From Neopusillimonas maritima (GTDB taxonomy: Bacteria; Pseudomonadota; Gammaproteobacteria; Burkholderiales; Burkholderiaceae_B), in NCBI RefSeq assembly GCF_040930455.2, contig NZ_CP170494.1: a stretch of 64,000 nt of DNA, one strand, 5' to 3'. Positions 44,231 to 55,380 of the stretch are shown here, one piece after another; the stretch's first letter is position 1; every line of letters starts with the position of its first letter. A program made the position numbers and the translations under genes. The notes beneath the pieces were generated by a model. That model was given only the letters and a program-made list of their open reading frames with translations. It searched no databases and had not been told where the DNA came from.

Positions 44231-47200
44231 TCATGAAGAGGAGTCTATTTTCAACTTCCCGTCGTTGATGAGGTTCTGGATTAATTGGTTCTGATCAGTA
44301 TAAGAACCCATCAAATCGGCATTTTCAATCACAATTTCATGATCGTAGCCGCTTCCATCGACACCCAATTGCCCTGTCGTTGACACCTTAATTACCGTAT
44401 TAGTCACACCATTTTCCTCGTTCAGGCCAATGTGCAGAAACTCGGTAATGTCACCTTCAAGGTTTGATTCGGACAACAAATCGCTCAGGTCGAGCTGATC
44501 GGCACCAAGTGGATCCGAACCTCCCATCCCAAAGTCTTTCACAACATCAGTGGACGCAGGGTCATCAGGATCAGCAAGCTCCCATTTAAAGACATCGTCA
44601 CCGGCCCCCCCGAACAACACATCGGAACCCGCGCCACCAATCAGGGTGTCATTCCCATCGTGGCCAACCAGCAGGTCATCACCGTCATCACCTTCAAGGG
44701 TGTTATCGGATTGATTCCCGAAAACAGCGACGTCTTCTGAAGACTCTACAGGATCGTCGTCGTGATCATGATCATCATCGCCGTCGTCATCATCGTCATC
44801 GTCATCGTCATCATCGTCGTCTTCGTATTCGTCTTCGTCGTCATCATCGTCGTCGTCAGCTTCCTGGTTATCAACCGAAACCGGCTCGACCAATACCTCG
44901 TCGGTTACCGTTTCGGAGTCACCTCCGACTGACTCTGTCGACGTCACTGCTGCCGTTATGGTGAACGGCGCCGTCCCCAACGGCGTTGTCATTGTCAGAC
45001 CCGGCAAATCTTCAATATCCACCAACCACGTGCCGTCCTGTTGCAGCTCACCGGCACTTAACGTGACTACCTCGGGAATACCAGACAAAACAACGGCGGA
45101 GAGTGTTTCACTACCATCGTTATCAGTGAGCTCGACGGAAATGTCGACTGAACGCGTCTCATATCCAGTCGCTTCATACGAGGCTTCCACTTCACCATAA
45201 TACGAAGTGCCATCGCCGAAAATAATATCGTCGATCTTGTGATGTTGAATCGAATAGCCGGTCTCCCTATCGCTGATCATCGTCCAGCTTTGCCCGTTAG
45301 GGGGAGTAATAATGTAAGCGTCACGCGGCTTGCTCAGGAAGATCACATCGACATCTTTTTTACCCCCCGCGGCAGCGTTAACCATGAGCCCGTCCATGTC
45401 GGACGTGATGTCGCCACGCACGACGTAAACGTCGGAACGTTTGTTGTTGTCGCCGACATCGCCCTCATCCAGATACCGAACCGTAACCTTGCCATTTGTA
45501 TCGACCTGACCATTTTCGTAAGTGAAAGACCGATTACCAGGCAAATCAATTTCAAGGTTTGTATCGCTATACGTTACAGTTGGATCTCCAACGGAAATTG
45601 ATAGTTCCGGCGCATCTGCTTCTGGGTTTAAATCGACAAACACATCAGTTTGGGTGCTGGCCTCAGCCGCGGCACCCGCTTGGGCCGACCCTTCGCTGGA
45701 ATAAGCCGTAGCCTGAATACTGAATGGTTCGGTACCGATTGGAACCTGGATGGTGACCGAGGTACTCAGCGGCGACACACCGCTTGTGTTTTCGATATAC
45801 CAATCGCCGTTCTCCAACTGGGTCGCACCGACGACCGTCGCACCGACAGGTACGCCGCTTAACACCACACCTGTAAGTGTTTCACTGCCATCAGTGTCGG
45901 TAAGAGCCGCCTCGACATTTACCTCAATCTCGTCATAGCCACCCTCTTCTGCCACTACTTCGAGATTCGGAATGGGACCTGGGTTCTGAGTGTTACCACT
46001 ACCAATACTCTGGCCATCTCCAAACAGAATCCCACGAATATTATTCAGATTAATCGTTAAGCCTGAATCAAGGTCCTTAATGGCAACACTGATGTTGGGA
46101 ATGCCATTATTAACGTTAATGTTCAGGTTAGTGATCTGATAGTTTGAGTAATCCTTACTGAAGTAAACATAATCGTTATTTCCGCTAATGCCATACAGGT
46201 TCTGCCATTGATTGCCGCTATGGCCTTCAACCACCGTATCAAAATCACCCACGATGGCGATAATGTCGGTTGCAGAACTGTTGTTATTAATGTTGCCGCC
46301 GGTGTTGGAACTGAAAGGCGGCATTAACAATTGCCCTGAAAGGCCTGAAGCCTCAAGGTTATCCTCGGAAATCATCAGCGCAATACCGGCGAAAGCCATG
46401 ACAGTTTGCGCAGTCCCTTCAACCCGATTTACGGCCCCCACCTCGACTTCAATCGTAGGCGCGTCTGCTACAGGTTTGATGTCAATACGCAGCGTTGCTT
46501 CATCGCCTTCGTTTTGCTCGTCGTAAGGTTTGAAACTGATTTCAGCATAATCTTGTTGATTATTACCTGTACCCGCAGCGTCATCACCATCCCAGCCGGA
46601 TTCGTTGGCTGCGGGCATGAAACGCAACTTTCCTGCGTCGATATCTGCTTTGCTAATCTCGAACGGGCCACCCGACAGATCAATCGCAACCCATTCCGGC
46701 TCCGGCGCATCGGGATTACTGGAGAACTGCAGCACACCGTTTTGTGGAAGTCCTGTGATCAAGACGCCCTCGGCCGATGAGCCCGAATCATCGGAAATGT
46801 TGAAATCACCCCAGCTTATATCCAACGGTGTGTCTTCCGTACCGGTCACTTGATCTGGGCCTGCAATAGGCGCCAGATCAATGTCATACGTGCGGCTTGT
46901 TGTAGCGGAAGTTGTGTTTCCAGCCAAGTCCGTCGCGCTGACCACGGCCGTTAGAGTATTGTTTTCCGTTAACACTGAACCGGGGACAGAGACAGACCAG
47001 GTACCGTCTTCAACTGTGGCGGTGTACTCATTGGTGCCAATCGTCACAGTGACGGTGTCGCCGTCCTGGACATCACCACCAACCGTACCGGTCAGGGTCA
47101 CATCACCTTCAGCTTCCGCCGCGTTGATCACATCATCGCCAGCAATGGTGTCGATACTAATCGTGGCAGAGACTTCCGTATCTACACTGTACGTATGTTT

Positions 47201-50200
47201 GGCCGTCGCGGTTGCCGTATTACCAGCGGCATCGGTCGTCGTAACAGACACATCGACTGTCGTGTCAGCAGCCAAGTCGGAACCCGCTACATCTACAGAC
47301 CAGGCGCCATCAGCCACCTGCGTCGTGTAGGTCTGACCGTTTACGGTCACAGTCACCGTGTCGCCATCTTGAACATCACCACCGACGCTGCCTGAGACAG
47401 TGACATCACCACCAGACTCAGCGGCGTTAATGACGTTATCGGACGTAATGTCGTTAACTGTGATCGACGCATCGATCTCAGTATCAACGGTGTAACCCTG
47501 AGAGGTGGAGGCGCACTGGTGCTGTTACCCGCGGCATCCGTTGTGGTCACCGAAGCAGATACGTTGGAATTGGTTGCCAGCACCGAACCCGGTACCGACA
47601 CAGACCAAGCACCGTCTTCAACTGTGGCCGTGTACTCATTGGCACCAATCGTCACAGTGACCGTATCACCGTCCTGGACATCACCACCAACCGTACCGGT
47701 CAGGGTCACATCACCTTCAGCTTCCGCTGCGTTGATCACATCATCACCGGCAATCGTGTCGATCGCGATCGTGGCAGAGACTTCCGTATCTACACTGTAA
47801 GTGTGTTCGGCTGTCGCAGTGGCACTGTTGCCCGCTGCATCCGTGGTCGTAACAGACACATCAACTGTTGTATCAGCAGCCAAGTCGGAACCGGCCACAT
47901 CCACCGACCAGGCACCATCAGCCACCTGCGTCGTGTAGGTCTGACCATTGACGGTCACGGTGACCGTGTCACCATCCTGAACGTCACCACCGACGCTACC
48001 GGAGACGGTGACATCACCACCAGACTCGGCGGCATTGATGACGTTATCGGATGTAATGTCGTTAACCGTGATCGAAGCATCGATCTCGGTATCAACCGTG
48101 TAACCCTGCGAGGTCGAGGCGTTCGCTGTATTGCCAGCGGCATCCGTTGTGGAGACAGAGGCACTGACGGTGCTGTTCTCAGCAAGAACTGAGCCCGGCA
48201 CCGACACAGACCATGTGCCGCCAGAAACGGTCGCTTCGTAGCTGTTCTCACCCACGGTGATCGTCACCGTGTCACCGTCCTGGACATCACCACCAACCGT
48301 ACCGGTCAGGTCACATCACCTTCAGCTTCAGCCGCGTTGATCACATCATCGCCAGCAATCGTGTCAATCGCGATCGTGGCAGAGACTTCCGTATCTACAC
48401 TGTAAGTGTGTTCGGCTGTCGCAGTGGCACTGTTGCCAGCTGCATCAGTCGTCGTGACCGACACATCAACTGTCGTGTCAGCAGCCAGATCCGCACCGGC
48501 TACATCCACCGACCAGGCACCATCAGCCACCTGCGTCGTGTAGTCTGACCATTGACGGTCACGGTGACCGTATCACCATCCTGAACGTCACCACCGACGC
48601 TACCGGAGACAGTGACATCACCACCAGACTCGGCGGCGTTGATGACGTTGTCGGATGTAATGTCGTTAACCGTGATCGACGCATCGATCTCGGTATCAAC
48701 CGTGTAACCCTGCGAGGTCGAGGCGTTCGCTGTATTGCCTGCGGCATCCGTTGTGGACCAGAGGCACTACGTTGCTGTTCTCAGCAAGAACTGAGCCCGG
48801 CACCGACACAGACCACGTGCCGCCAGAAACGGTCGCTTCGTAGCTGTTCTCACCCACGGTGATCGTTACCGTGTCGCCGTCCTGGACATCACCACCAACC
48901 GTACCGGTCAGGGTCACATCACCTTCAGCTTCAGCGCGTTGATCACATCATCGCCAGCAATCGTGTCGATCGCGATCGTCGCAGAGACTTCCGTATCTAC
49001 ACTGTAAGTGTGTTCGGCTGTCGCAGTGGCACTGTTGCCTGCCGCATCCGTCGTCGTGACCGACACATCAACTGTTGTATCAGCAGCCAAGTCGGAACCG
49101 GCCACATCCACCGACCAGGCACCATCAGCCACCTGCGTTGTGTAAGTCTGACCATTGACGGTCACGGTGACCGTGTCACCATCCTGAACGTCACCACCGA
49201 CGCTGCCGGAGACAGTGACATCACCACCAGACTCAGCGGCGTTGATGACGTTGTCCTCTGTAATATCGTTAACCGTGATCGACGCATCGATCTCGGTATC
49301 AACCGTGTAACCCTGCGAGGTCGAGGCGTTCGCTGTATTGCCTGCGGCATCCGTTGTGGTCACCGAAGCAGATACGTTGCTGATTCGCTGCAAGAACTGA
49401 ACCCGGCACCGACACAGACCAAGCACCGTCTTCAACTGTGGCGGTGTACTCATTGGTGCCAATCGTCACAGTGACGGTATCACCGTCCTGGACATCACCA
49501 CCAACGGTACCGGTCAGGGTCACATCACCCTCAGCTTCCGCTGCGTTGATCACATCATCGCCCGCAATCGTGTCGATCGCGATCGTGGCAGAGACTTCCG
49601 TATCTACACTGTAAGTGTGTTCGGCTGTCGCAGTGGCACTGTTGCCCGCTGCATCCGTAGTCGTGACCGACACATCGATAGAGGTATCAGCAGCCAGATC
49701 AGCACCCGCTACATCCACTGACCAGGCACCATCAGCCACCTGCGTTGTGTAGGTCTGACCATTGACGGTCACGGTGACTGTGTCGCCATCCTGAACGTCA
49801 CCGCCGACGCTACCCGAGACAGTGACATCACCGCCAGACTCAGCGGCATTGATGACGTTATCGGACGTAATGTCGTTGACCGTGATCGACGCATCGATCT
49901 CGGTGTCAACGGTGTAACCCTGCGAGGTCGAGGCGTTCGCTGTATTGCCTGCGGCATCCGTTGTGGAGACAGATGCACTCACATTGCTGTTATTGGCAAG
50001 AACTGAGCCAGGAACAGAGACGGACCACGTGCCGCCGGAGACGGTCGCTTCGTAGCTGTTCTCACCCACAGTCACCGTGACCGTATCGCCGTCCTGGACA
50101 TCACCACCGACACTGCCGGAGACAGTGACGTCACCGCCAGACTCAGCCGCATTGATGACATTATCGGATGTGATGTCATTAACAGTAATCGACGCATCGA

Positions 50201-51731
50201 TCTCGGTATCAACTGTGTAGCCCTGAGTGCTGGACGCACTGGTACTGTTGCCGGCAACATCCGTTGTAGTCACCGAGGCAGATACGTTGGAATTCGCTGC
50301 CAAAACCGAACCCGGCACCGACACAGACCACGTACCACCAGAAACCGTGGCCTCGTAGCTGTTCTCACCCACAGTCACAGTAACCGTATCACCGTCCTTA
50401 ACGTCTCCGCCAACCGTACCGGCAAGAACAACACTCCCCACAGACTCAACGGCACTAATTATGTTGTCGCCTGTGATTGGATCAATTTCAACCGATGCAC
50501 TAACCCCAGTATCAACAACATAATTTTGCGATGAAGATGCGGTAGCCGAATTGCCTGCGGCATCCGTCGCGGTGACGCGAGCCGAAATCGCTGTGTTGCC
50601 GGCCAAGACAGAACCGGGTACCGAGACGCTCCAAGAAACCCCGTTAGCAGCAACCGTCGCGGTATACGTGGCGGAGCCGATAGTGATTGTGACAACATCC
50701 CCGGCACGCACGTCACCACCAACGCGCCCACTTAACGTGACTGCCTGACCTGACTCAAGACTATTAACAATGTTGTCAGCCGTAACCGGGTTAATTGTTA
50801 CGCTTGCGGAAATGTCCGTATCAACCAAATACGGACGCGACGTAGTACCAGTAGCCGAAAGGCCGGCAATATTGGTGGTGGTAAGGGAAGCACTAATCGA
50901 CCCGGCGCTCAGCAGATCTGCGCCTGGAACCTCGATAGACCATGTTGCACCGTTGGCCCCAACTGCAGTGGTGTATGTTTTTCCGCCAATCGACAAAGTA
51001 ATCGTGTCGCCCGGGCTAACCGTACCGCCCACCGCGCCGAACACGCGAACCGTACCACGCGCTTCTGCGGCATTAATAATGTTGTCTGATGCAATATTGG
51101 CGATCGCAATATTGGCAATGGGAGGCGGCGCAGGTGGCCCGGCTGGCGGATCAAATGGGCGGCCACGATCGGCATCTTCACGCCCAGTGGCGCCGCCCTG
51201 ACCCTGAGTCGTCTCAAGCTCCGGCCCAGTTAAAGTTTGTACCAGCGGATCTACTTCCCGCGTTACCTGAGCATTCAAAGGCAGTGTTGCTTGTTGAATA
51301 CCTAAAATACGCACCAGATTCTCAACCGAATCTACGTTGGCTACATCACTGGTTTCACTTTGATCAATGGAAAACGCACGCTCGTTGTTTTGGATAACGG
51401 CAGCCGTAGGCGCCAAGGCAGAAAATGGATCCTGCCCCGCCTCCAGGGCTTGAGCCAAACCGGCGACATCGGGATTCGAAGGCACACTGGCTTCACTTGG
51501 ATCCACATCTGGAATATCAAGGCTGGGTTCAACCGCAAAGACCTGGTTCGACCCAACAACCACCAACGGGTTGTTCTCCATGGTCAGCTCAACGCTGCTC
51601 ACGTCACCTGTAACAATTTCCGCATCCAGCGGAATCTGATCGCCCAGTTTCACCGCAACGAGGGAGCCATCCGCAGAACGGACCCATGCCTCGCCGGTTA
51701 CTTCAACAACGGTTGCAAATCCAGTAGCCAT
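44231..51731 (-). CDS. lapA: Giant LapA/BrtA-like RTX adhesin, interrupted by several frameshifts
   Basis: Reading across the breaks gives one protein of ~2,500 residues. From the N-terminus it has a retention module (~1-120, MATGFATVVEVTGEAWVRSA) ending in a LapG-type site, DPFSALAPTAAV, with the Ala-Ala at 110-111. Then come about 14 Ig-like repeats of ~100 residues (GGDVQDGDTVTVT core), a region with three further tandem domains, a 35-residue Asp run, RTX nonapeptides (LEGDDGDDLLVGHDGND, GGAGSDVLFGGAGDD) and a type I secretion signal of the VCA0849 class. Frames shift near 47.50, 48.31, 48.54, 48.76, 48.93 and 49.38 kb. The repeats on both sides stay well conserved, so assembly error in repeats is more likely than decay. 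All partner genes are intact. Confidence 0.85.
44753..44857 (-). repeat. GAY trinucleotide repeat encoding an aspartate run in the adhesin
   Basis: Thirty-five codons encode 28 Asp plus three Glu, two His, one Gly and one Tyr. GAC and GAT alternate irregularly. The run sits directly before the RTX repeats. It could bind calcium or act as a spacer, and such a tract is prone to length change by slippage. Confidence 0.85.
46880..51125 (-). repeat. About 14 tandem ~300-bp repeats encoding Ig-like adhesin domains
   Basis: Units of ~300 bp encode ~100-residue domains with the core DNVINAAESGGDVTVSGSVG and end in TTDAAGN. The first three are divergent. The later ones fall into two alternating types, one beginning VNDITSDN and the other IDTIAGDD, so the working repeat period is about two units (~600 bp) of nearly identical DNA. 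The repeats are the site of all the frameshifts seen in the gene. Confidence 0.88.
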
Positions 51732-51754
51732 AATGTTTTCCAGTATTCGATCAC

Positions 51755-51767
51755 GCGCAGACTGCGC
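51755..51767. promoter_or_regulatory. Palindrome upstream of the adhesin gene
   Basis: GCGCAG-A-CTGCGC is a perfect 6-bp inverted repeat 24 to 36 bp before the adhesin ATG. It could be an operator or a 5'-leader hairpin controlling translation; no factor is known. Confidence 0.4.
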
Positions 51768-51855
51768 CTACGCTATTTGGGTTAGTACGATCGTAGGAAA
51801 ACTGGGGTAAATTGCCTATTGGCGCCGACGACAGGTTAGCCGGCTTTTTTTGTGA

Positions 51856-52578
51856 TTAATTCTTCAAACCCTGTACCCAGCGCCGATAAACACTTCGCAA
51901 AACCTCCGTTAAACCCGCCGTTCTTTCCGAAATGTTACTGAACATTTCATTTTCTGAGCTAACAGACGGATTGCCTACCTCACGCTCACGTTTCAGGAAT
52001 GCGCCATTTTTAGCCACATAAGCCTCAACCAATGCCGGTGTCATCTCAAAATGCGACTGCATGCCAATATGCAAATCGTTCACCACGAAAGCCTGATTTT
52101 CACAGGTGTGGTTCGTCGCAATACGGACAGCGCCGGGTGGAAGCGAGAAGGTATCGCTATGCCATTGAAACGTAAGTAATTCTTCTCCGGGTTTACGCTG
52201 CCACCACGCATCAGAAAACAAACAATTTTCCGTTTGAATAGATTGCCAGCCAATCTCGGCGCGGTGATTTTTCTCAACTTTAGCACCTAAGGCCACCGCC
52301 AAAATCTGGCTGCCCAAACAGTGGCCCGCTACCGGCATGCCCAACTCGTTCGCCCGACGAATCAGTTCAATTTCCTGATTAATCCATGGGAATGGGTCAT
52401 AAACACCCATATATCCTCCCATAAGAACCAACCCGGAAAACACCTCGGGGTTTTCTGGAACGGGCTCGCCCTGGTCGACATGGATCACTTGAGTTCGAAC
52501 GCCCAGGTCGTGCAGAATGGGCACAACCGTGCCCGGCGTGCCAACTTCGGTATGCTGAAAAACGGCAACAAGTTTCAT
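51856..52578 (-). CDS. Class I glutamine amidotransferase-like hydrolase of the amine cluster
   Basis: A 240-aa stand-alone class I glutamine amidotransferase domain. The nucleophile is in MPVAGHCLGSQILAVAL and the His-Glu pair in GMQSHFEMT, so the Cys-His-Glu triad is complete. No synthetase domain is attached. In aniline clusters the similar AtdA2 hydrolyses gamma-glutamylanilide, and PuuD hydrolyses gamma-Glu-GABA; a gamma-glutamyl amide hydrolase role is therefore plausible here. Its ATG overlaps the end of the amidase gene by 4 bp. It is the last gene of the Rieske-ligase-amidase operon. Confidence 0.85.
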   Translation of the reverse strand: MKLVAVFQHTEVGTPGTVVPILHDLGVRTQVIHVDQGEPVPENPEVFSGLVLMGGYMGVYDPFPWINQEIELIRRANELGMPVAGHCLGSQILAVALGAKVEKNHRAEIGWQSIQTENCLFSDAWWQRKPGEELLTFQWHSDTFSLPPGAVRIATNHTCENQAFVVNDLHIGMQSHFEMTPALVEAYVAKNGAFLKREREVGNPSVSSENEMFSNISERTAGLTEVLRSVYRRWVQGLKN

Positions 52579-53927
52579 GTAAACAAGTTCAATATTGGCT
52601 CTATCTCTGCCGAAAAGCTTAACACTTGTTGATCCGCATACTTGCGCCCAACGATCTGCAATCCAATCGGCAGCCCTTCAGACGAAGTTCCAACCGGCAT
52701 ACTGATACCGGGTTGATGAGACATATTGAATGGGAAGGCAAAGCTGTTGCCTGCAAACCAATTCAGGTCTGTTTGCGTGCAAGCCGACGCATCAGGCAAT
52801 TGGGGTGCCGGAGCTGACGTCGTGGGCGTTAACAAAATATCCACTTCCCCGAACACGGCATTCAAACGATTATGAAAATCGCGTAGTGCAGTACGACCTG
52901 CCGACACCGAAGCAGTATCAATCGCCGCCCCTTCATCGTAAACACGAAGAAGCGCTGAATCCAGCAACTGGCGCTTCTCGTCGGGCCAGGATTGAAAAGA
53001 CTCGAAAATCCGGGCGACCCAAACGGCCCAAATCGAGTGCGCAAACCCTTCCGTTTTCAAATTCACGCGCTCAAGCCAATAGCCCTGTTCGCTTAGTTTT
53101 TCGCGCACTTCCTGAAATCGCTGATCGACGGAAGCATCGATGACATCATCGGCGTCAATTCGATCGCACCAGCCTATTTTCAGATACTTGCCTGGCCGGC
53201 TTTCAAAACTGCGCTGAAACAAGGAACAGGGATCTGAATAGTGGCCCTTCGACAGGGATGCAAAAGCCACCTGCGCATCGGCAACCGTTCGGGTAATGAC
53301 TCCCTGATGCGCAAAATCGGCGAAGGCGCTCAAGGGAGGAGATGGAATCGCGCCATACGTTGGCTTGAATCCGACCACGCCGCAAAGTGCGGCAGGAATC
53401 CGAACCGACCCCCCGGCATCGCTGCCCAGTGCCAACGGCCCCCACCCTTTTGCCACGTGAGCTGCCGCACCACTACTGGAACCACCGGCCGAATGAAGCG
53501 GGTTGACGGGATTACGCGTGACACCGGTATGAGGATTACTGGACATAATGGTCCAGCCAAATTCGGTTGAGGTTGTTTTACCGAAAATAACGGCTCCGGC
53601 AGCACGTAACGCCGCGACAGACGGTGCATCCTGAGCCGGGAGCGGGTCATGCTCGGTAGCGCGGGATCCACGCCGGTTAGGCCAACCTCTAACCGCAATC
53701 ATGTCTTTAACAGAGACAGGAATACCGTCAAGCGGGCCGATCGGCGTGCCATTCGCAAAACGTTGCTCAGACGCCCGAGCCTGCTCCAGCGCCACCTCGC
53801 GATCGATCAATACAAAAGCGTTAATGTCTTGCTTATCAGCCTCAATTTCATCAAGCAACGTTTCCAGCACCGTAACCGGCGACAGTTCCCGACGGGAAAA
53901 CGCCTGATGCAACTGATCTATATTCAT
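52575..53927 (-). CDS. Amidase-signature family hydrolase of the amine cluster
   Basis: A ~450-aa amidase with the Ser-cisSer-Lys triad: Lys in GIPVSVKDMI, cis-Ser in SAGGSSSGAAAH and the nucleophile in GSDAGGSVRIPAALCG. It is not GatA, which is present elsewhere in the window and more complete. The start is taken at ATG 53927; a GTG two codons upstream is possible. It lies 16 bp after the glutamine synthetase-like gene and overlaps the amidotransferase gene. It probably cleaves an amide made or met in the same pathway; substrate unknown. Confidence 0.86.
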   Translation of the reverse strand: MNIDQLHQAFSRRELSPVTVLETLLDEIEADKQDINAFVLIDREVALEQARASEQRFANGTPIGPLDGIPVSVKDMIAVRGWPNRRGSRATEHDPLPAQDAPSVAALRAAGAVIFGKTTSTEFGWTIMSSNPHTGVTRNPVNPLHSAGGSSSGAAAHVAKGWGPLALGSDAGGSVRIPAALCGVVGFKPTYGAIPSPPLSAFADFAHQGVITRTVADAQVAFASLSKGHYSDPCSLFQRSFESRPGKYLKIGWCDRIDADDVIDASVDQRFQEVREKLSEQGYWLERVNLKTEGFAHSIWAVWVARIFESFQSWPDEKRQLLDSALLRVYDEGAAIDTASVSAGRTALRDFHNRLNAVFGEVDILLTPTTSAPAPQLPDASACTQTDLNWFAGNSFAFPFNMSHQPGISMPVGTSSEGLPIGLQIVGRKYADQQVLSFSAEIEPILNLFT

Positions 53928-53943
53928 ACTCACGCCATTAATA

Positions 53944-55380
53944 TTAAAAAAGATCGAAATACTCGCGATGCTCCCATTCGGTTACATCCAAATTAAAGCG
54001 GGCGATTTCGGCCTCTTTAATGAAGCAATAGTAATCAACAAAAACACGCCCCATCTTTTCAACCAAATAGGAATCCTCGCGCAAGCTGTCGATTGCTTCC
54101 TGCAAAGAACGCGGCAAAGGTTCGGCCTGGGTTTCATAAGGTACATCCACCGATGGCCCGGGGTCGATCTGGTTCTGCATACCGTGCAACCCGGCAAACA
54201 ATTGCGACGCCATATATAAATAAGGATTTGCAGTCGGCTCACCCATACGATTTTCAATACGTGACGCAGCCAGCCCCTTTCCGCCCAAAATTCGCAACAT
54301 GGCAGCCCGGTTATCGCGCGCCCAAACAGCACGGTCGGGGGCCAGGGAAAAGGGCCGGTAGCGCCTATAGCCGTTAATGGTTGGGCAGGCAAAGGCCGCG
54401 CTGGCGCGGGCATGCTGCTTCAGGCCGCCCAAATAATGCATCCCCATATCGCTCAATTCCTGCCCATCTTCTTGCGGCATGAAAAGATTCTGCCCGTCGC
54501 TGCGACGGCGTAGCGACTGATGCAAATGCCAGCCACTGGACATCACATTGGGGATCTTGGGCCTACACATAAACGTGGCGTGATAACCGTTGCGCCAGCA
54601 TATTTGCTTGATCGCGCTACGCAAAAACACCATTAAATCGGCCGGCGCCATCCCCACTGTGGGACTGAAAGTTAACTCAAACTGGCTTGGGCCGAACTCA
54701 ATTTCCATGGACCGCAACGGCAAATCAGCCGCCTGAAGCTGGGATCGCAGCAATTCCATGAGGTCATCCACTCGGTCGTACCGGAGTTCAGTGAGGTATT
54801 GATACCCGTGCGTTAACAGCGAGACGTCGGGCGGGGTTCCAGGCTGCCCACCATCGGCCAGACCCAATCGTTGTCCTTCCAGCTTAAAAGCGTGAAACTC
54901 CACCTCAAGGCCTGCAACAAAATCACAGCTAAAGCCATCCAACTCTTTTAGCGCCCGCTGCATTAACTGGCGCGAAGAGATGGGCATGACCTGGCCCTCA
55001 ACGGTGTAAGCGTCACACAGAACCCAGCCGGTTTTATTTGCCCACGGCAACACACGAAAGGTTTGCGGGTCGGCCACAATGGTGAAATCGGATGCGCCCT
55101 TCAAACCTTCAATTTGAAAGCCCGTGCTATTAAAAACAGGGAAAACTGTTTTATGTGATGTGTCCTTCAACAACAGCGTAGAAGTTAAATTCACACCATC
55201 CCACAACGCCTGCTTGGCCTCTTCTGCAACCAACGTTTTGCCGCGCAAAATACCGTGCTGGTCGGGAAAGACAAAGCGCACCAGATTCAGGCTCTCTGCT
55301 TCAATACGCTTAACAACGTCGTGAGCCCATTTGTGCTGGTCGGGCGACCATAAATCGTACCGCTCAACAAAGCTGGCCAT
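53944..55380 (-). CDS. Glutamine synthetase-like gamma-glutamyl-amine ligase
   Basis: A 478-aa glutamine synthetase-fold enzyme. The N-terminal domain has NLVRFVFPDQHGILRGKTL, typical of gamma-glutamylpolyamine and gamma-glutamylanilide synthetases rather than housekeeping GlnA. Catalytic-domain landmarks are LEVEFHAF, EIEFGPSQFELTFSP (metal-binding glutamates), then HATFMCRPKIP with SSGWHLHQSL and ENRMGEPTANPYLY. It would join glutamate to an amine using ATP. Its ATG overlaps the Rieske oxygenase stop by one base (TAATG), so the two proteins are translationally coupled, as expected for one pathway. Confidence 0.87.
   Translation of the reverse strand: MASFVERYDLWSPDQHKWAHDVVKRIEAESLNLVRFVFPDQHGILRGKTLVAEEAKQALWDGVNLTSTLLLKDTSHKTVFPVFNSTGFQIEGLKGASDFTIVADPQTFRVLPWANKTGWVLCDAYTVEGQVMPISSRQLMQRALKELDGFSCDFVAGLEVEFHAFKLEGQRLGLADGGQPGTPPDVSLLTHGYQYLTELRYDRVDDLMELLRSQLQAADLPLRSMEIEFGPSQFELTFSPTVGMAPADLMVFLRSAIKQICWRNGYHATFMCRPKIPNVMSSGWHLHQSLRRRSDGQNLFMPQEDGQELSDMGMHYLGGLKQHARASAAFACPTINGYRRYRPFSLAPDRAVWARDNRAAMLRILGGKGLAASRIENRMGEPTANPYLYMASQLFAGLHGMQNQIDPGPSVDVPYETQAEPLPRSLQEAIDSLREDSYLVEKMGRVFVDYYCFIKEAEIARFNLDVTEWEHREYFDLF

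Noticed and set aside
46881..47330. Plus-strand open frames in the adhesin repeats
   Set aside because: They recur in each repeat as mirror images of the minus-strand coding sequence and are low-complexity Ser/Thr/Val translations.
46880..51125. Tandem repeats considered as CRISPR or satellite DNA
   Set aside because: The ~300-bp unit is coding, in frame over most of its length, and carries Ig-like domain sequence; there is no short repeat-spacer pattern.
53944..55380. Annotation as housekeeping glutamine synthetase GlnA
   Set aside because: The N-terminal domain and operon context fit gamma-glutamyl ligases, and no nitrogen-regulation genes are adjacent.
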